Part shown: in pieces, positions 1 to 17,187 of the stretch
Layout of the letters: each line of letters starts with the position of its first letter
Numbering within the stretch: the stretch's first letter is position 1
Assembly (NCBI GenBank): GCA_012295275.1
Contig: CM022676.1
Location: forward strand, 9,466,086 to 9,530,085
Length of the DNA: 64,000 nucleotides
Direction of reading: 5' to 3'
From: Chrysomallon squamiferum
Lineage: Eukaryota > Mollusca > Gastropoda > Neomphalida > Peltospiridae
Made by a program: the position numbers and the translations under genes
The notes under the pieces: generated by a model
What the model was told of the DNA's origin: nothing
Seen by the model: only the letters and a program-made list of their open reading frames with translations
Databases searched by the model: none

Positions 1-192
1 TAAACAGAGCTTGCATATTAAATGACAGTTCACATAAAAAATTAAATTCTTTTTATAAAGAATATTACAAAACGAATTTTTTTTTTTTTTTACTGAAGCT
101 TAAAATAATACCATAAATTTTAGTATAAATTTTTAATTATTACAGTTATATTTTTTTATATTATATTACTAATGAAGTAGAATTTAAATTTT

Positions 193-225
<33 letters not shown>

Positions 226-559
226 AGATGTTTCATCAGTTATAATTTTAGTTACTGACTCCAAACAGAACAAACATTTATAGCCAAATATCAAAATATG
301 TTAAAAATTCAAAGCTTCCTTGGGAATATGCTTGAAAAGAAAAAAGAAAACAAATTTTTTGAATTTAATAAAATAGAATAAAAAGAAAGATGAAGAATTT
401 TTAAAAATGAAAATATGAAGAGAAAAATAAAATATTCCAAAATTCTTAAATAACAGAAATAAGGTAGTCATAAAAATATATATATATTTTAATAAGAAAT
501 ATTAAAAAAATATAAAGTTTTAGAATTATAGATAAAAAATATAAAGATAATAATAATTA
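1..559. other. AT-rich non-coding flank
   Basis: AT-rich sequence with long T and A runs (for example a T run of about 27 near 197-224) and short TA arrays. No open frame or recognisable element is seen. If the exon called at 604-787 is real, this stretch would be the intron before it; the T-rich segment at about 566-592 would be its polypyrimidine tract. Confidence 0.5.
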
Positions 560-603
560 ATGAATATTTTTTTTTTCTTGTTTTTTTTTTTTAGTTTTTG
601 TAG

Positions 604-787
604 ATATGAAAAAGAACAAAAAATCTGTCAAAATACGAAACTAAGGCTACAAACAATATCTGTAGGACGCCATATTTGTTTGTTCTTTCAATCGGAACAG
701 CCTAAATATTTGCTGCGGATCTGTGATCAAGTAGCCATGTTAACTGCCAATCCAAACAAACATCGTCAGAAAATTTATGTGTGGTAG
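604..787 (+). CDS. Candidate last exon of an unidentified gene entering from the left
   Basis: A T-rich tract runs into two possible acceptors (AG ending at 593, and TAG ending at 603). An open frame of about 61 codons then ends in TAG at 785-787. The sequence is not low-complexity, unlike almost every other open frame in the first 11 kb. The peptide contains LRLQTISVGRHICLFF and ends NPNKHRQKIYVW. I do not recognise the family. It could be the 3'-terminal coding exon of a gene whose other exons lie left of the window. It could also be a chance open frame, since there is no second exon here to join it to. Confidence 0.4.
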
Positions 788-1680
788 ATTTATTATTTTT
801 GTTCAGCCCATATGTTGTTTAAATCTGCTGATAGCAAGAAGCTCAAAAATAGCTTAGTTTGTTAATATAACTTGTCTACTGGGGGAAAAAAGATAAAAAG
901 AAAACGCTCAGAATTAATTAATTTTTTTATATACGAGAAAGCTCAATTCTAAATCTAATGACTATTGAAAACGAGAATAATAAAGAGATGATTTTACCAT
1001 TCATAATAATAATGATGATAATAATGATAACGATAATAACAAAATAATGATGATAATGATGATGATAATAATAACATTCTGAAAAAATACTTTCTAATAA
1101 ATTTAAATAAAAACATGAATATGTGAAAAATAAAAATAATAAAAAATTGCAGTAATGCTTTAAATTTAATATTATCATAAACATTTGAATATATAAAAAT
1201 ATACAGACAGCTGACAGACACACGTCAACAGACAAAGCATATTTGCATTTAATTTCAATTAAACGTAGCTTCATTACGATACATCATCATTTTTTATTTT
1301 ATTGTTCTTTCTTTTCTTTTTTTCTCTCGTCTCATCATCATAATATTTACTTTACAATAAACAAACCGTTCTTTGACAGTCAGGTCAGAATAAGGTCAAT
1401 GTCAAGGTCGTACAATTTTTTAATTAAAAAAAAAAAAAAAAGTGTGAAAATATTTACTCGTGTAAAGAGAACAGACTTTGTCTCCACGGAAACAGAAGTC
1501 CAGTAAAAGACATATATTGATTGTATCAATATTTACATGGCAGAAAATGCAGTGAATAACGAACAATGGATTTAGAATGTCGTTTAATGGACTACTGGAC
1601 AAAAACAACATTTTGATTTGGATGTTAGAGGACTCAGTTGTACAGATACGTACACTGAAAATAAACAAATAAATAAATAC
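788..1680. other. Non-coding stretch, nothing recognised
   Basis: AT-rich DNA with a short GAT/AAT trinucleotide tract at about 1003-1072 and an A run at 1424-1441. The open frames on both strands here are low-complexity readings of trinucleotide repeats. No gene or mobile element is supported. Confidence 0.5.
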
Positions 1681-1826
1681 ACACACATACATACATACAT
1701 ACACATAAACATAAACACACACACAGAGATGCACAGATAAGCATACTAACACACACACACATACGAATACAGATGTATGTCCTATCCATGCATAAATATG
1801 TATGTGTGTGTGAGTGTGTATATATA

Positions 1827-1859
<33 letters not shown>

Positions 1860-2085
1860 ATATATATATATATATATACACGTATATATGTGTATATGTA
1901 TGTATGTATCTAGATATTTAAGTATGTGTCTATGCATGCATGTATACACACATACTATCACACACACACACACATATATATATCCCATTATGCATTTGTT
2001 CAAAACAGACATATTCATACCCGTCAATGCATACGCACACATGCACACACACACACATACCCACACAGATGTCAGTCATTCTTAC
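1681..2085. repeat. Compound CA/TA/TATG microsatellite
   Basis: Adjoining CA, CATA, TG, TA and TATG tracts run almost without interruption. All open frames over it on both strands, with Tyr/Ile/Val/Cys/His/Thr-rich products, are translations of the repeat and not genes. Confidence 0.9.
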
Positions 2086-2896
2086 AAACACAGATACCTC
2101 CCTCTCTAAACAACAAAATCTTCTACTCGTAACTATAGCAACATACAAAAACGACTGACTCATTCACAGATACACAAACTGCTTTAAAATTAACCCAATA
2201 ATTTATCTCTGTTTTCCATACAATAAAATAAAATAATAAGTATGAAAAATATTATTAAAAACAAAAATCCAGAATAACTAAAAATACAAAGTATAAAAAA
2301 ATTAAAAAATGAAATTTTTTTTTTTTTATCAAACAACGATACCACTGAATATGAAGAAAAAAAAAATAATAATAATAATAATAACTAAAATAAAATAACA
2401 CTTTTTACATCATATCTACCTACAGCGAACTGTATATAACAAAAACAAAAGCAGCAAATAAATTAAATAAACAAATAAATAAGAAAATATTTTTACCTCA
2501 TGCCTAGGGAAAAACGACTCAGAAGAAGACATTTTTTTTTTTTTTTTTTTTTGTTAGAAAAAAGAACAAAAAGAAAAATCCAAGACAAATGAAGACAGAG
2601 TTGTAAATATTTAAATTAACAGTTGTTTCTGGTTTGTTCTTCTGGTTAACGAACTGAACAATATTGAAACGGAAATCACCACGTCACGGTGCCTTTGTTT
2701 GGACAAACATTGAAACCTGCCACAGATTTCGTCAAATACAATTCTCTTCATGTTTGTCCGAGATGATGGCTTGAATATTTCCTGGCTGTTTTTTTTTTTT
2801 TTTTTTTTTCTCTTCACCAATTCCAGACAATATGGTTATAAAGTCATTTCTGGTCAAATATGTTTATTGGTTTTGTTTAGTAGTTATTTATTTATC

Positions 2897-4740
<1,844 letters not shown>

Positions 4741-4741
4741 C

Positions 4742-4836
<95 letters not shown>

Positions 4837-4960
4837 TTGATATAGATATAGATAGATAGATAAATATATCTATATATATATACATAAATACACACACACA
4901 CACACATACATATATCATTATTATTATAAATATAATATCAAAACAATAATAATAATAAAA

Positions 4961-4994
<34 letters not shown>

Positions 4995-4995
4995 T
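4741..4995. repeat. Compound TA/GA/GATA/CA/AATA array
   Basis: A (TA)n-(GA)n tract with one A interruption is followed by GATA, TA, CA and AATA tracts. The Ser-Leu repeat open frames on the minus strand are translations of it. Confidence 0.95.
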
Positions 4996-8248
<3,253 letters not shown>

Positions 8249-8261
8249 AAAGAGAGAGAGA

Positions 8262-8342
<81 letters not shown>

Positions 8343-8408
8343 AGAAGAAATAGAGAGAGAGGAGAAGGAGAAGACGAAGAAGAAGACGAAGAAGAAGAAA
8401 GAAAGAAA
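8249..8408. repeat. (GA)n to (GAA)n array
   Basis: GA repeat grading into GAA/GAC and GAAA repeats. It produces Arg/Glu/Lys and Ser/Leu low-complexity frames on the two strands. Confidence 0.95.
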
Positions 8409-8479
8409 GAATAATACTTTTTCTTGTAGCTCTGGAAAATAGTACAGACTATAGAATTACCAGGAAGAACAAAACAAAA

Positions 8480-8655
8480 TATTCTATTAATAACGTACTT
8501 AACATAAATAAACAATTATATGACGTCAAACCAAATTATACCATTGTCCCCAGAAATAAAATTTTATTAATGACGTATTTAATATAATTATTAAATATGC
8601 AATTACATGACGTCGTGCATAATCATATAAACCACTGTCCTTAGAGATAACAAGA
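8480..8655. repeat. Two-copy diverged tandem repeat carrying CRE-like sites
   Basis: Two copies of about 90 bp share the order AACGTACTTAA or GACGTATTTAA, then ATGACGTCA or ATGACGTCG, then ATTGTCCCCAGA or ACTGTCCTTAGA. Each copy has a TGACGTC core, the CRE/ATF-type motif, at about 8521 and 8609. Whether they are functional sites or a decayed transposon pair cannot be told from sequence. Confidence 0.5.
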
Positions 8656-9019
8656 AAAGACGTTTCTGTCACGTGATGAGTCGCTTAGCATCAAGGGTAT
8701 ATTTTAAAAACATTTCCCACACAGATAAGAAAAATTATCTCTCAGCTTTGATAAACCTGTTGAGAACAGCTCTCTGTATCAGGAAATAGCCTTGATGCGG
8801 GGGGGGGCTGGCGTGATTCGATCCCGCGACCAATCAAAACTGAGGCCAGCTCTCTCTCTCTCTCCACTTGTCTGCAACGCAGACGTGACTACAGTACAGG
8901 GGAGGGGCTTATATTGGAGATTTTCTGTCTGATTGACAGTTAGTGATTGGCAGAGTTGAAGTAGGAGGGTTTCTTGAAGATGCAGTTGCAGAGATGTGGA
9001 GACAATAAAAAGTTTACTT

Positions 9020-9195
9020 ATAATATATATATATATATATATAAAACACACACACACACACACACATACATGTTAACCTACATGTGAAACAAATCAACAA
9101 ATTAAAATAATAATTATTTAAATTAAATTAAAAATTAATAAAACTAAAAAAACAACAAACCTCCCCAGATATATAGAATGATATACAGACAGAAA

Positions 9196-9234
<39 letters not shown>

Positions 9235-9564
9235 ATCTGCTTCTTATCATTATTGCTAATAAAACTGCTAACTTTACTATTACTGCTCCTGTTACTACTA
9301 CTACAATAACTGCATCTATCATTACTATTACTGCTGTAACTGCTACTGATTTTTCTGCTACAGCTATTGCTTTTATACCATCAACCATTACTATTACTAC
9401 TATAACTTCTATTATTTTTACTACTGTGATCTCAGCTACTACTACTTCTACCATTACTATTACTACTACTACAACAACCACCTCTGTGTTAATGCTATAA
9501 TTGTAACATTTGCTACTGCTACTGCTACTGCTGCTACTACTACTTCTACCACTACTATTACTAC

Positions 9565-9627
<63 letters not shown>

Positions 9628-9640
9628 CGAAATGAGTGTT
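9020..9640. repeat. Run of TA, CA, AAAT, trinucleotide and GA arrays
   Basis: Includes TA (about 9023-9043), CA (9048-9065), AAAT (about 9195-9236), an impure CTA/TTA field (about 9240-9565) and a GA array (about 9568-9625). The Val/Ile-rich minus-strand open frame over 9128-9481 is a translation of the trinucleotide field. Confidence 0.9.
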
Positions 9641-10421
9641 TGTAACGGTAATCGTGTTACAATTATCTAATCTGTGTCAAATTTAAAAAATTCTTTTTTG
9701 ATTTTCCTTTCCTGTGGAAAAACGAAGTAACAGTGGGTACTCAGTCTTTCTAAACATTTTGATGAAATGAAATCTCAAAAACACGATTTTAATGACTATA
9801 TAATAGTACGACTGTAGTACAGTATAGATAAGAACAACTCATCAACAGTTATAATTCTTTTTGCGTTTAATTTAATCAGTTTCACATATAATAAATTATT
9901 TATTTATGTATTTATTTTTATAAATTTGTAAATGCGTATTATTTTTATATGTAAATATATTTTCGATTCTTTAGCAATGGAAACTTAAAGATAGTAAGGG
10001 GAAAAGTGGCTCAGTCTTTTAAAGTTTTTTCTAAACACTTTAAAATAATTTTAATATAAATAAATAATTAAATAAATAAATAAATTAATAATTTACGCGA
10101 TTACTGTTATGAAAAAATTATAAAATTACTTTAACTGGTTTCCTTTATGGGCGATGGTCAAATTAGTTTTCACTCCGCATTTATCAGATCCAGTTCACGT
10201 TCGGAAATTGTTATTTCCTGTTTAATTTCCGCCATTGTTGCCCGATATATAGGCGAAAATAAAATTAGAAGTCTATAAAGCAAAAGAAACACGAATTATT
10301 AATGGAAACATATACTAAAATATACTGAAATAATTTCAGTCACTGTAATCTCCCCTGTCAAAGAATTAACCTCACCCTTGAAACAACAACAACAAACTAT
10401 ATTCTTGATTTCTTTCTTCTT

Positions 10422-10487
<66 letters not shown>

Positions 10488-11233
10488 TGTGTCCTATTTA
10501 TACATCTCGTAGCCACGTATAATTGTGTTAACACAACACGAACAGAAATCTAAAAATTCGAGAACGTCTGTCAAACCAAAACACTAAATGGATTGTTTAT
10601 CTCTTTTATCTTGTCCAGTTTCAAATTAATTATTATAATTAATTTTATCTTAGCATTTTTTAATTATTTATTTATTATTTTTATTTACACGTTTCCTATT
10701 TATTTATTTTTTTACTGGAAAATATAATATAAAAAAGACGGTAAACACCGGCTAAAAGAGGGTCTCGTAATTTGAAGGTGGAATTTCGTTCGGAAGAGGA
10801 AATATACATATATGTCTTTTGTTTGGTTGGTTAGTGGTTACTGTAAAGGTTATTTAATGCAGGATTTTTGCCTAAAATATCAAAATACATGTACGATCGT
10901 GATAAACTGTTAGGCAAGAATTAAGACATTACAGAAACGGACTAAAGAAAGGCTCTAAGTAGTGCAGAAACGAGGACGAAATCCGTGCACGACCATATGG
11001 ATACGTGATGATTCCAAACTGCGGACCGGAAAAGAATGTCAGTTTTTGGTGAAGTTTAATTTTGTTGTTGTATTGTGGTTAAGAATTAAATATATTCTTA
11101 TCGTTGCATCTATAATTAAGTATATTCAAACTAATATATGAAACTGTGGATTTTAAAAGGTGGAACCGATTTATTATTACAGACGATGGAAATGTTTGAT
11201 TCGTAAAATATTTGTTACGATTATGTAGTTACA
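9641..11233. other. 5' flank of the zinc-finger gene
   Basis: AT-rich DNA with CTT and TTA arrays (about 10417-10488). From about 10,740 to the ATG at 11,234 the sequence is more complex and could contain the promoter and a non-coding first exon. I cannot fix a transcription start; no clear TATA box or splice donor was found. Confidence 0.35.
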
Positions 11234-13366
11234 ATGGATTCTAAGGCAGCAGCATCACCAGTAGCATCTTTTCAGTGTGACATCTGTGCCAAATCGTTTT
11301 CTAAAGCTGTTTATTTGAAGAAACACAAACTTATTCATACAGGAGAACGAAGGTTTAAGTGTGAAATTTGTGGCAAAACATGCCTGAGAAATGGGGACCT
11401 AAAAAAACACATGGTGAAACACACAGGAGAAAAACGGTACCAGTGTGACATCTGTGCAAAACGTTTTCACAGACGTGTCACCTTAAAGAACATCTTCTAG
11501 TTCATTCAAGCGAGAAACCAATCAGCTGCAACATTTGCTGGAAATGTTTCAAGGACAGCAGAAGTCTAAGAAGACATCTTTTAGTTCACATGGGACAGAA
11601 TCCGTTTCGCTGTCTCGAGTGTTCAAAAATATTTCCTCAGAGTGCCGATTTGAGGACTCACATGTTGGTCATTCATTGCGGTGAACCCGCTTACTGTTGT
11701 GGAGAGTGTTCAACTTCGTACGCATTCATCGAATCTTTAAAGAATCACATGAAAGTTCATACAACAGACCCTTCGTTAGCATACATCATTCCTTACAAAG
11801 GCTACAAACAAAACGACGATTCGGATGATGAAGAGGGAATTCGGAACCGGATGTTTTCAGGTGCGACAAGTGTTTCCGGTATTTTTCGCAGGACGAAACT
11901 TTGAAAAAACACCTGTTGATTCACGAGGAAGAAAATTTAAAAGCGAAGGCTGAGGCCAACTCGCCAAAGCGTCACATGATCATTCGTGCGGAGGGGGACT
12001 GTCTCGAGTACGTGGAGGCCACGAGCGACGTCAAGCCGATAAGCAAAATCAAACTGAGAGGCTTGATAGCGCTGAAGGAGAAACGATACAGGTGTGGAGT
12101 GTGCTCGAAGTGTTTCTGTAAAAACAGCAACTTGAAAAGACACATGTTAATCCACGCCAAAAAACTGGGCCAGGTTCACCCTTCTGACGATTCGAAATCG
12201 AAAAAAGGCTCGAAAAAGAAGTCGGGGAAACGAGCGGAGAACTCGGGCAGTGGTCCGAAATCAAAGACTCACATGGTCATACATCCCGAGGAAGAGCGAC
12301 TGGATTACATAGAAGCTTCCACTTCAGAATGCGACGATGAGAAAAATCTGGAGCAGGGTAAGTCGTCCAGAAATGAGGTTCACTCTGACTGCAGTGATAG
12401 CGGAGATGATAAAGATTTGACGCAAAAAACGACAAAACCTCTTTCAAATGCCAGACATGTTCTGCTATTTTCTCTCAGGAAAGTCATTTAAAAAAACACA
12501 TGCTCATTCATGTCAAAGGAAATGATTCCGATGTGGACGATGTGGATGATCAGAAATCGTCAAAGAATGATGATTATAATCGTGATTCACGCAACAGAGC
12601 AAAACGGCGAGAACGTTTGGATGACGAGTTATTCAAGTGTGGAATGTGCTGTGAAAACTTCACGGAAGAAAGGGCTTTGAAAGAACACATAGTTCTTCAC
12701 GCAGAGGAGAAAGACGACGAATACCATTCGAAGGACGACACGGAGGAGTCCGATTACTGCAACAATGACAACAGCATGCCCTATTCGGATGATGATATTC
12801 ACAACGACGATGCGGAAGACGACGAGCTTTACAAATGTGGTGTCTGCTCGGAGAGTTTTTCCGAAGACGTGTCACTGAAGAAGCACATGCTGGTGCACAC
12901 CGAATCGGCAGCTCGGGGTAAAGGGGACCGTCGCAGCGACGACGTCATCATCAAACGGGTGAGATTAGACGATTCGGACGACCTTGCTGAGCTGCTGAAA
13001 CTGTCAAGAGCAGACGCGGCTCCGGAGAAAGTCTACCGCTGCAACCAGTGTCCGAAGACATTCAACAACAGCACGAGCCTTTCACGACACATTCTGGTCC
13101 ACACAGACATCAAGCAGTTCGAGTGTGACCAGTGCAGCAAGTCCTTCACCCTTGGGGAGTACCTGCGGGCACACAAGACGGTGGTGCACAGTGAAAACAA
13201 ACCGTACATTTGCGGAGAGTGTTCCAAATCGTTTGCCTTCAATGCAGCGCTCCGCACGCACATGATGATTCACACGGGACAGAGACCCTACCAGTGTCAG
13301 AACTGTTCCAAGTCGTTCGCTCTGAAAGGAAATCTGAAAAGACATGTTTTACTTCACTGTAATTAA
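11234..13366 (+). CDS. C2H2 zinc-finger protein, 15 fingers, single coding block, three frameshifts
   Basis: Reading frames at 11234-11500, 11590-11904, 11901-12491 and 12500-13366 join into one protein of about 711 residues with 15 C-X2-C-X12-H-X3/4-H fingers and no intron. Several linkers are HTGE(R/K)-like, as in Kruppel-type DNA-binding factors. Acidic Asp/Glu/Ser-rich spacers separate fingers 6-7, 8-9, 9-10 and 10-11; fingers 12-15 form a compact C-terminal array. The start is ATG 11234, nine residues before finger 1-type sequence. Frame breaks lie at T4 (11464-11467, inside finger 3), G3 (11835-11837, before finger 7) and an A run (12424-12437, before finger 9). Adding one base at each restores perfect finger spacing, so assembly error is likelier than decay. 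A recent pseudogene remains possible. The role is presumably nuclear transcription regulation; no KRAB, BTB or other effector domain is seen. Confidence 0.85.
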
Positions 13367-13914
13367 TTAATTTAAAATTTTTTTTTTTTTAAATGTCTTA
13401 ATCTCTTCCGGTTATAAAAAAATATTGCAGGGGGGTGTTCATCAGTTTTTTTATGTGTACAAAAGTTAACGTTGAAATTTGAAGAAAAAAAAAATCATGT
13501 TGTTAACATTTGTCGTCTGTTGATTTGTTTTTGATGGTTGTTACTTATTAATTCTCTTCAGGTATATTTTTTTTTTTTTTTTTTTATATAAAATTTTCAA
13601 AATACTTTAAAAAAAAAAAAATTGTTTTTGGATTATGGTTAATTGGTGTTTATTAATATAATTTTCATTTGTTCTCTTGTTCCTAATCACGTCACTGTTC
13701 AGCATAAAATAATCATGTAAAGTTGTATGTATGCTACATATTTGATTCACAGCCATTTTATTTCATTTGAATTTAAAATCTGAAGGATATCTGAAAAAAG
13801 AAATACTTCACTCTCATAAATATTTTATTAATTTTATATATTAATACCTGTTTCTTGCATGTTAATATCAATCATAGAAAATTTCATGGATAAAATTTAA
13901 ATTATTTTAAAACT

Positions 13915-13953
<39 letters not shown>

Positions 13954-15360
13954 TATATATGCATACATACATACATTATATATTCTATTCTGAAATTTTG
14001 AACAGTGAAAATTAAAATTAATGTAAATTATTAATGGACATTTCCCATGATTTGGTTTCTTTTTTCTGTTTAGGTATAAACCATTTTATTTAAAAATGTA
14101 AAATCAAAATTTTATCAGAATTAATATTTATAATTCTTACATTCAGTCCATATTAATTAATTAATGTATACAATTTATTATCAGAAATGTTCATGTATGA
14201 ATTTGCTATATCGTCAGATGTTTAGTTTAAATTTAACATATAATCTTCATTTCAGGAAATTCATTACACGTTATAATTATTTTATTTAAACTGAATCTAA
14301 GCAACAGCAGCAAATAATCAAACTGTGGAAATTCACAAATCTGGTTCCATCCATAAAAATCATAAAAACATAAATAAAAAAACATTTATAAAATTTTATT
14401 TCATTTATTTATTTTATTTTTATATGCAAGGTTACAGAAACTGTTATGATAGCAAAGGAAAAAAAAAAAATGCCTAACAGAATAACTTGAATATATATAT
14501 ATATATATACTGTGTAACATTTCTACACATTAAAAAAATGGAATAAATAAATAAATAAATAAACAAATAAAAAAATCTAAATTATAAATTGTAACAAAAG
14601 AACTGTAAATATAGTACAAGAGACAACAGAGTATTATTTACTGTTTTGGGGAAGGTGCATATAAATAGTTCCTTTCTGCTAATTTTAAAAGAGCAGGTAA
14701 CTGTGCCTTGGCATTGGATTTTTCTCTGTCATTGTGTGGAATTATGACATTACAGTAAAGAGAATATAACAGTATGTTTAACCAGTGCTTTATAAAACTA
14801 GATTAAAAGTTTTATTAAACTGAATGTTATGCAGAGCTACACACAATATTCTTAGGACCAAACAACATATAGTTAACTTCAGAAAGAAATTGTTTATAAA
14901 TATTTAAATTAAATGTAAAAGTTTATAATAAAGGTAAGTTTTGAAGTCTATAAAGATTTATTTGAATAATTTTTTTAAGGAAACACTGAAATTAAATATT
15001 AATCAGTTACTTAATTTACATTTATTTCTTTGGTGTGTCATTTATATTAAGTAGAAAAATTGTCTGAATCGTTGCTTGGAGGAACTTGTTTGAAAAAATG
15101 AAAGTTACTTAACATTGTATGTTGTGTGTGTGTATATATATACTTGTCACAGGGTTTTTTTCTTTTTAATTACTTATTCATAAAATTATTTTCCATCAAT
15201 AATAGAAATAGGTAGCCAGTACACACATAATCCGAATCACTGTGTCTGACCATTGCTCTCATTTCACTTTTGGTTTCTCTCTCTTTCTGTCTTTCTCTCT
15301 CTCCTTTGCACTCTCTTTACTTCTAATTTCTCTGCCCCATCTGTCTCTCTGTAGGTCCGT
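13367..15360. other. 3' flank of the zinc-finger gene
   Basis: AT-rich sequence with poly-T, TA arrays (about 13917-13945) and AAAT tracts. It probably contains the 3' UTR; no single polyadenylation site can be chosen among many AATAAA motifs. Nothing else is recognised. Confidence 0.4.
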
Positions 15361-15371
15361 ATCTCACCATT

Positions 15372-15453
<82 letters not shown>
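15361..15453. repeat. (TC)n microsatellite
   Basis: Long, nearly pure TC array, preceded by a degenerate TC-rich tract from about 15,280. Confidence 0.95.
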
Positions 15454-15458
<5 letters not shown>

Positions 15459-15612
15459 GCTCATTATCTATTGTTATTTATATTTGTCAGGAAGACTAGA
15501 ATTTCATTATTTATTTGCTGCTGGTATTTAGTAATGTGGTGCAGCATTTATTCATTGTTCTTTTATTTCAGAAACACACAAACACACACACACAGATATT
15601 ATATTTTAAACT

Positions 15613-15775
15613 GAGTAATGATTATAATATAATATTATAATGCTACACACTAATTTAATATTAATATCATCAGCTTAATTTTAAGTTTAACATCAGCCTA
15701 AAGAACATGGAGCTTAACTATTATGGTTGTTTGTCATTAAATAAATGATATTCATGAAGACAAATAAAGGTTCAA

Positions 15776-15807
<32 letters not shown>

Positions 15808-15916
15808 GGAGGTTAGCTTCATGTTCTTTAGGTTGATGTTAAGCTCATTATAAGCTGACTATATTAATATTAAATTAGTGAGTAATGATTATAATGTTAT
15901 ATTATAATCATTACTC
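15613..15916. mobile_element. Foldback element with arms of about 104 bp
   Basis: The left arm (about 15613-15719) and the reverse complement of the right arm (about 15812-15916) match at roughly 85-90%, sharing for example CACTAATTTAATATTAATAT and CCTAAAGAACATG. A loop of about 90 bp contains a CA array. The outer end of the right arm is itself palindromic (about 15882-15914). The structure fits a non-autonomous foldback or MITE-like element with no coding capacity; no clear target-site duplication was identified. A transcript would form a long hairpin. Confidence 0.7.
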
Positions 15917-15931
15917 ACAGTAACCTCAGAA

Positions 15932-15962
<31 letters not shown>

Positions 15963-16309
15963 TTATAATAATTATTGCTATTATTGAACAAATTTTTAAT
16001 ATATATGAAAACATGCATTTTAATAAATGTATACATTAGTAATGAATGATATGTGATTTACAAATTCATGTATAATTGTTTTTCTGTCTGACTACTGTAT
16101 TCCTCATACCATTTCTGTTCTGTTTTGTAAGGAAGCAATAAACTGAATAGATTTTAAATATGAATTTATGTTTGTCTTTTGTGAAATGGAGGAATGGACA
16201 AAGGAAACAACTGATTTAAAGCCATACTCGGCACATTTTACTAATGGTTTTATTGTGATGTATGTAACTGTGGTAAATCAAACACTTTAACATTGAGCTG
16301 CTCTTTTTG

Positions 16310-16430
16310 ATTAGCAGAAAGGAATCTTTTATATGCACCATACCAGATTGGACCAGATGTGGAGCACTTTCTGGAACGGGCCACTTCAGTTGTGTCCTTC
16401 AAGGGGGAACGATCTCACAACCCTTCACTG
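16310..16430. mobile_element. Decayed fragment resembling a dispersed mollusc repeat
   Basis: The order GCAGAAAGGAATCTTTTATA, TGCACCATACCAGA, GTGGAGCACTTTCTGGAACG, then a GATCTCACAACCC end resembles a repeat I remember as very common in mollusc genomes (GCAGCAAGGGATCTTTTATA ... GGTGCACTGGCTGGAACG). It is diverged and partial. Identification is from memory, so confidence is limited. Confidence 0.4.
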
Positions 16431-16438
16431 AACAATAC

Positions 16439-16478
<40 letters not shown>

Positions 16479-16639
16479 TGTTTGTGAGATATATTGAAAG
16501 AATATAAAATGCAAATCAAAGTAATAATGCTGTTAATAATACTGTCTTACAAACATTAGGAGCAAAAATGTTTAATTAATAATTATATCGTAGAAGATAT
16601 AACCCATTGTTTCTTCTCTGTCATTTTACCTTTCAGTAG

Positions 16640-16745
16640 TGCATATATATATATATGTATGTGTAGGTGTGTGTGTGTGTGCGTATATGAGTATATATAT
16701 ATATATATATATATGTGTGTGGGTGTGCGTGTGTGTGTATATGAG

Positions 16746-16792
<47 letters not shown>

Positions 16793-16853
16793 ATATGAGT
16801 ATATATATATATATATATATATGTGTGTGGGTGTGCGTGTGTGTGTATATGAG

Positions 16854-16898
<45 letters not shown>

Positions 16899-16923
16899 AT
16901 ATGAGTATGTATATATATATATA

Positions 16924-16973
<50 letters not shown>

Positions 16974-17010
16974 GGTGTGCGTGTGTGTGTATATGAGTAT
17001 ATATATATAA
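16640..17010. repeat. TA/TG higher-order tandem array, 54-bp period
   Basis: Units of about 54 bp consist of a TG block, GTATATGAGTA and a TA block. Two TG-block variants alternate (GTGTGGGTGTGCGTG versus pure GTGTGT) near 16715, 16769, 16823 and 16877, so the higher-order unit is about 108 bp. All open frames over it are repeat translations. Confidence 0.9.
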
Positions 17011-17187
17011 AGCGTGTTTATGTTGTTCGATTTTTTCTGATTCACGTACGATTGTTTGTGTTGACGGTTTTTCTCGTTTTGTTGTTGTAGCTGTTGTTTT
17101 TTTAAAATGAAATAAAATACCTGCCATGCCAGCAAATTAGCTGAATAATTTTTGTTTAACGAACAGCTTTCCATAGACAGCGCAAAT

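Noticed and set aside
8779-8880. tRNA-like or SINE end (GATTCGATCCCGCGACC)
   Set aside because: Resembles a B-box-like end, but no A box, body or tail could be found; too little to call.
11234-13366. Four separate small zinc-finger genes
   Set aside because: Neighbouring frames overlap or abut, the breaks fall inside fingers or right before them, and one base per break restores regular finger spacing, so one gene is the simpler reading.
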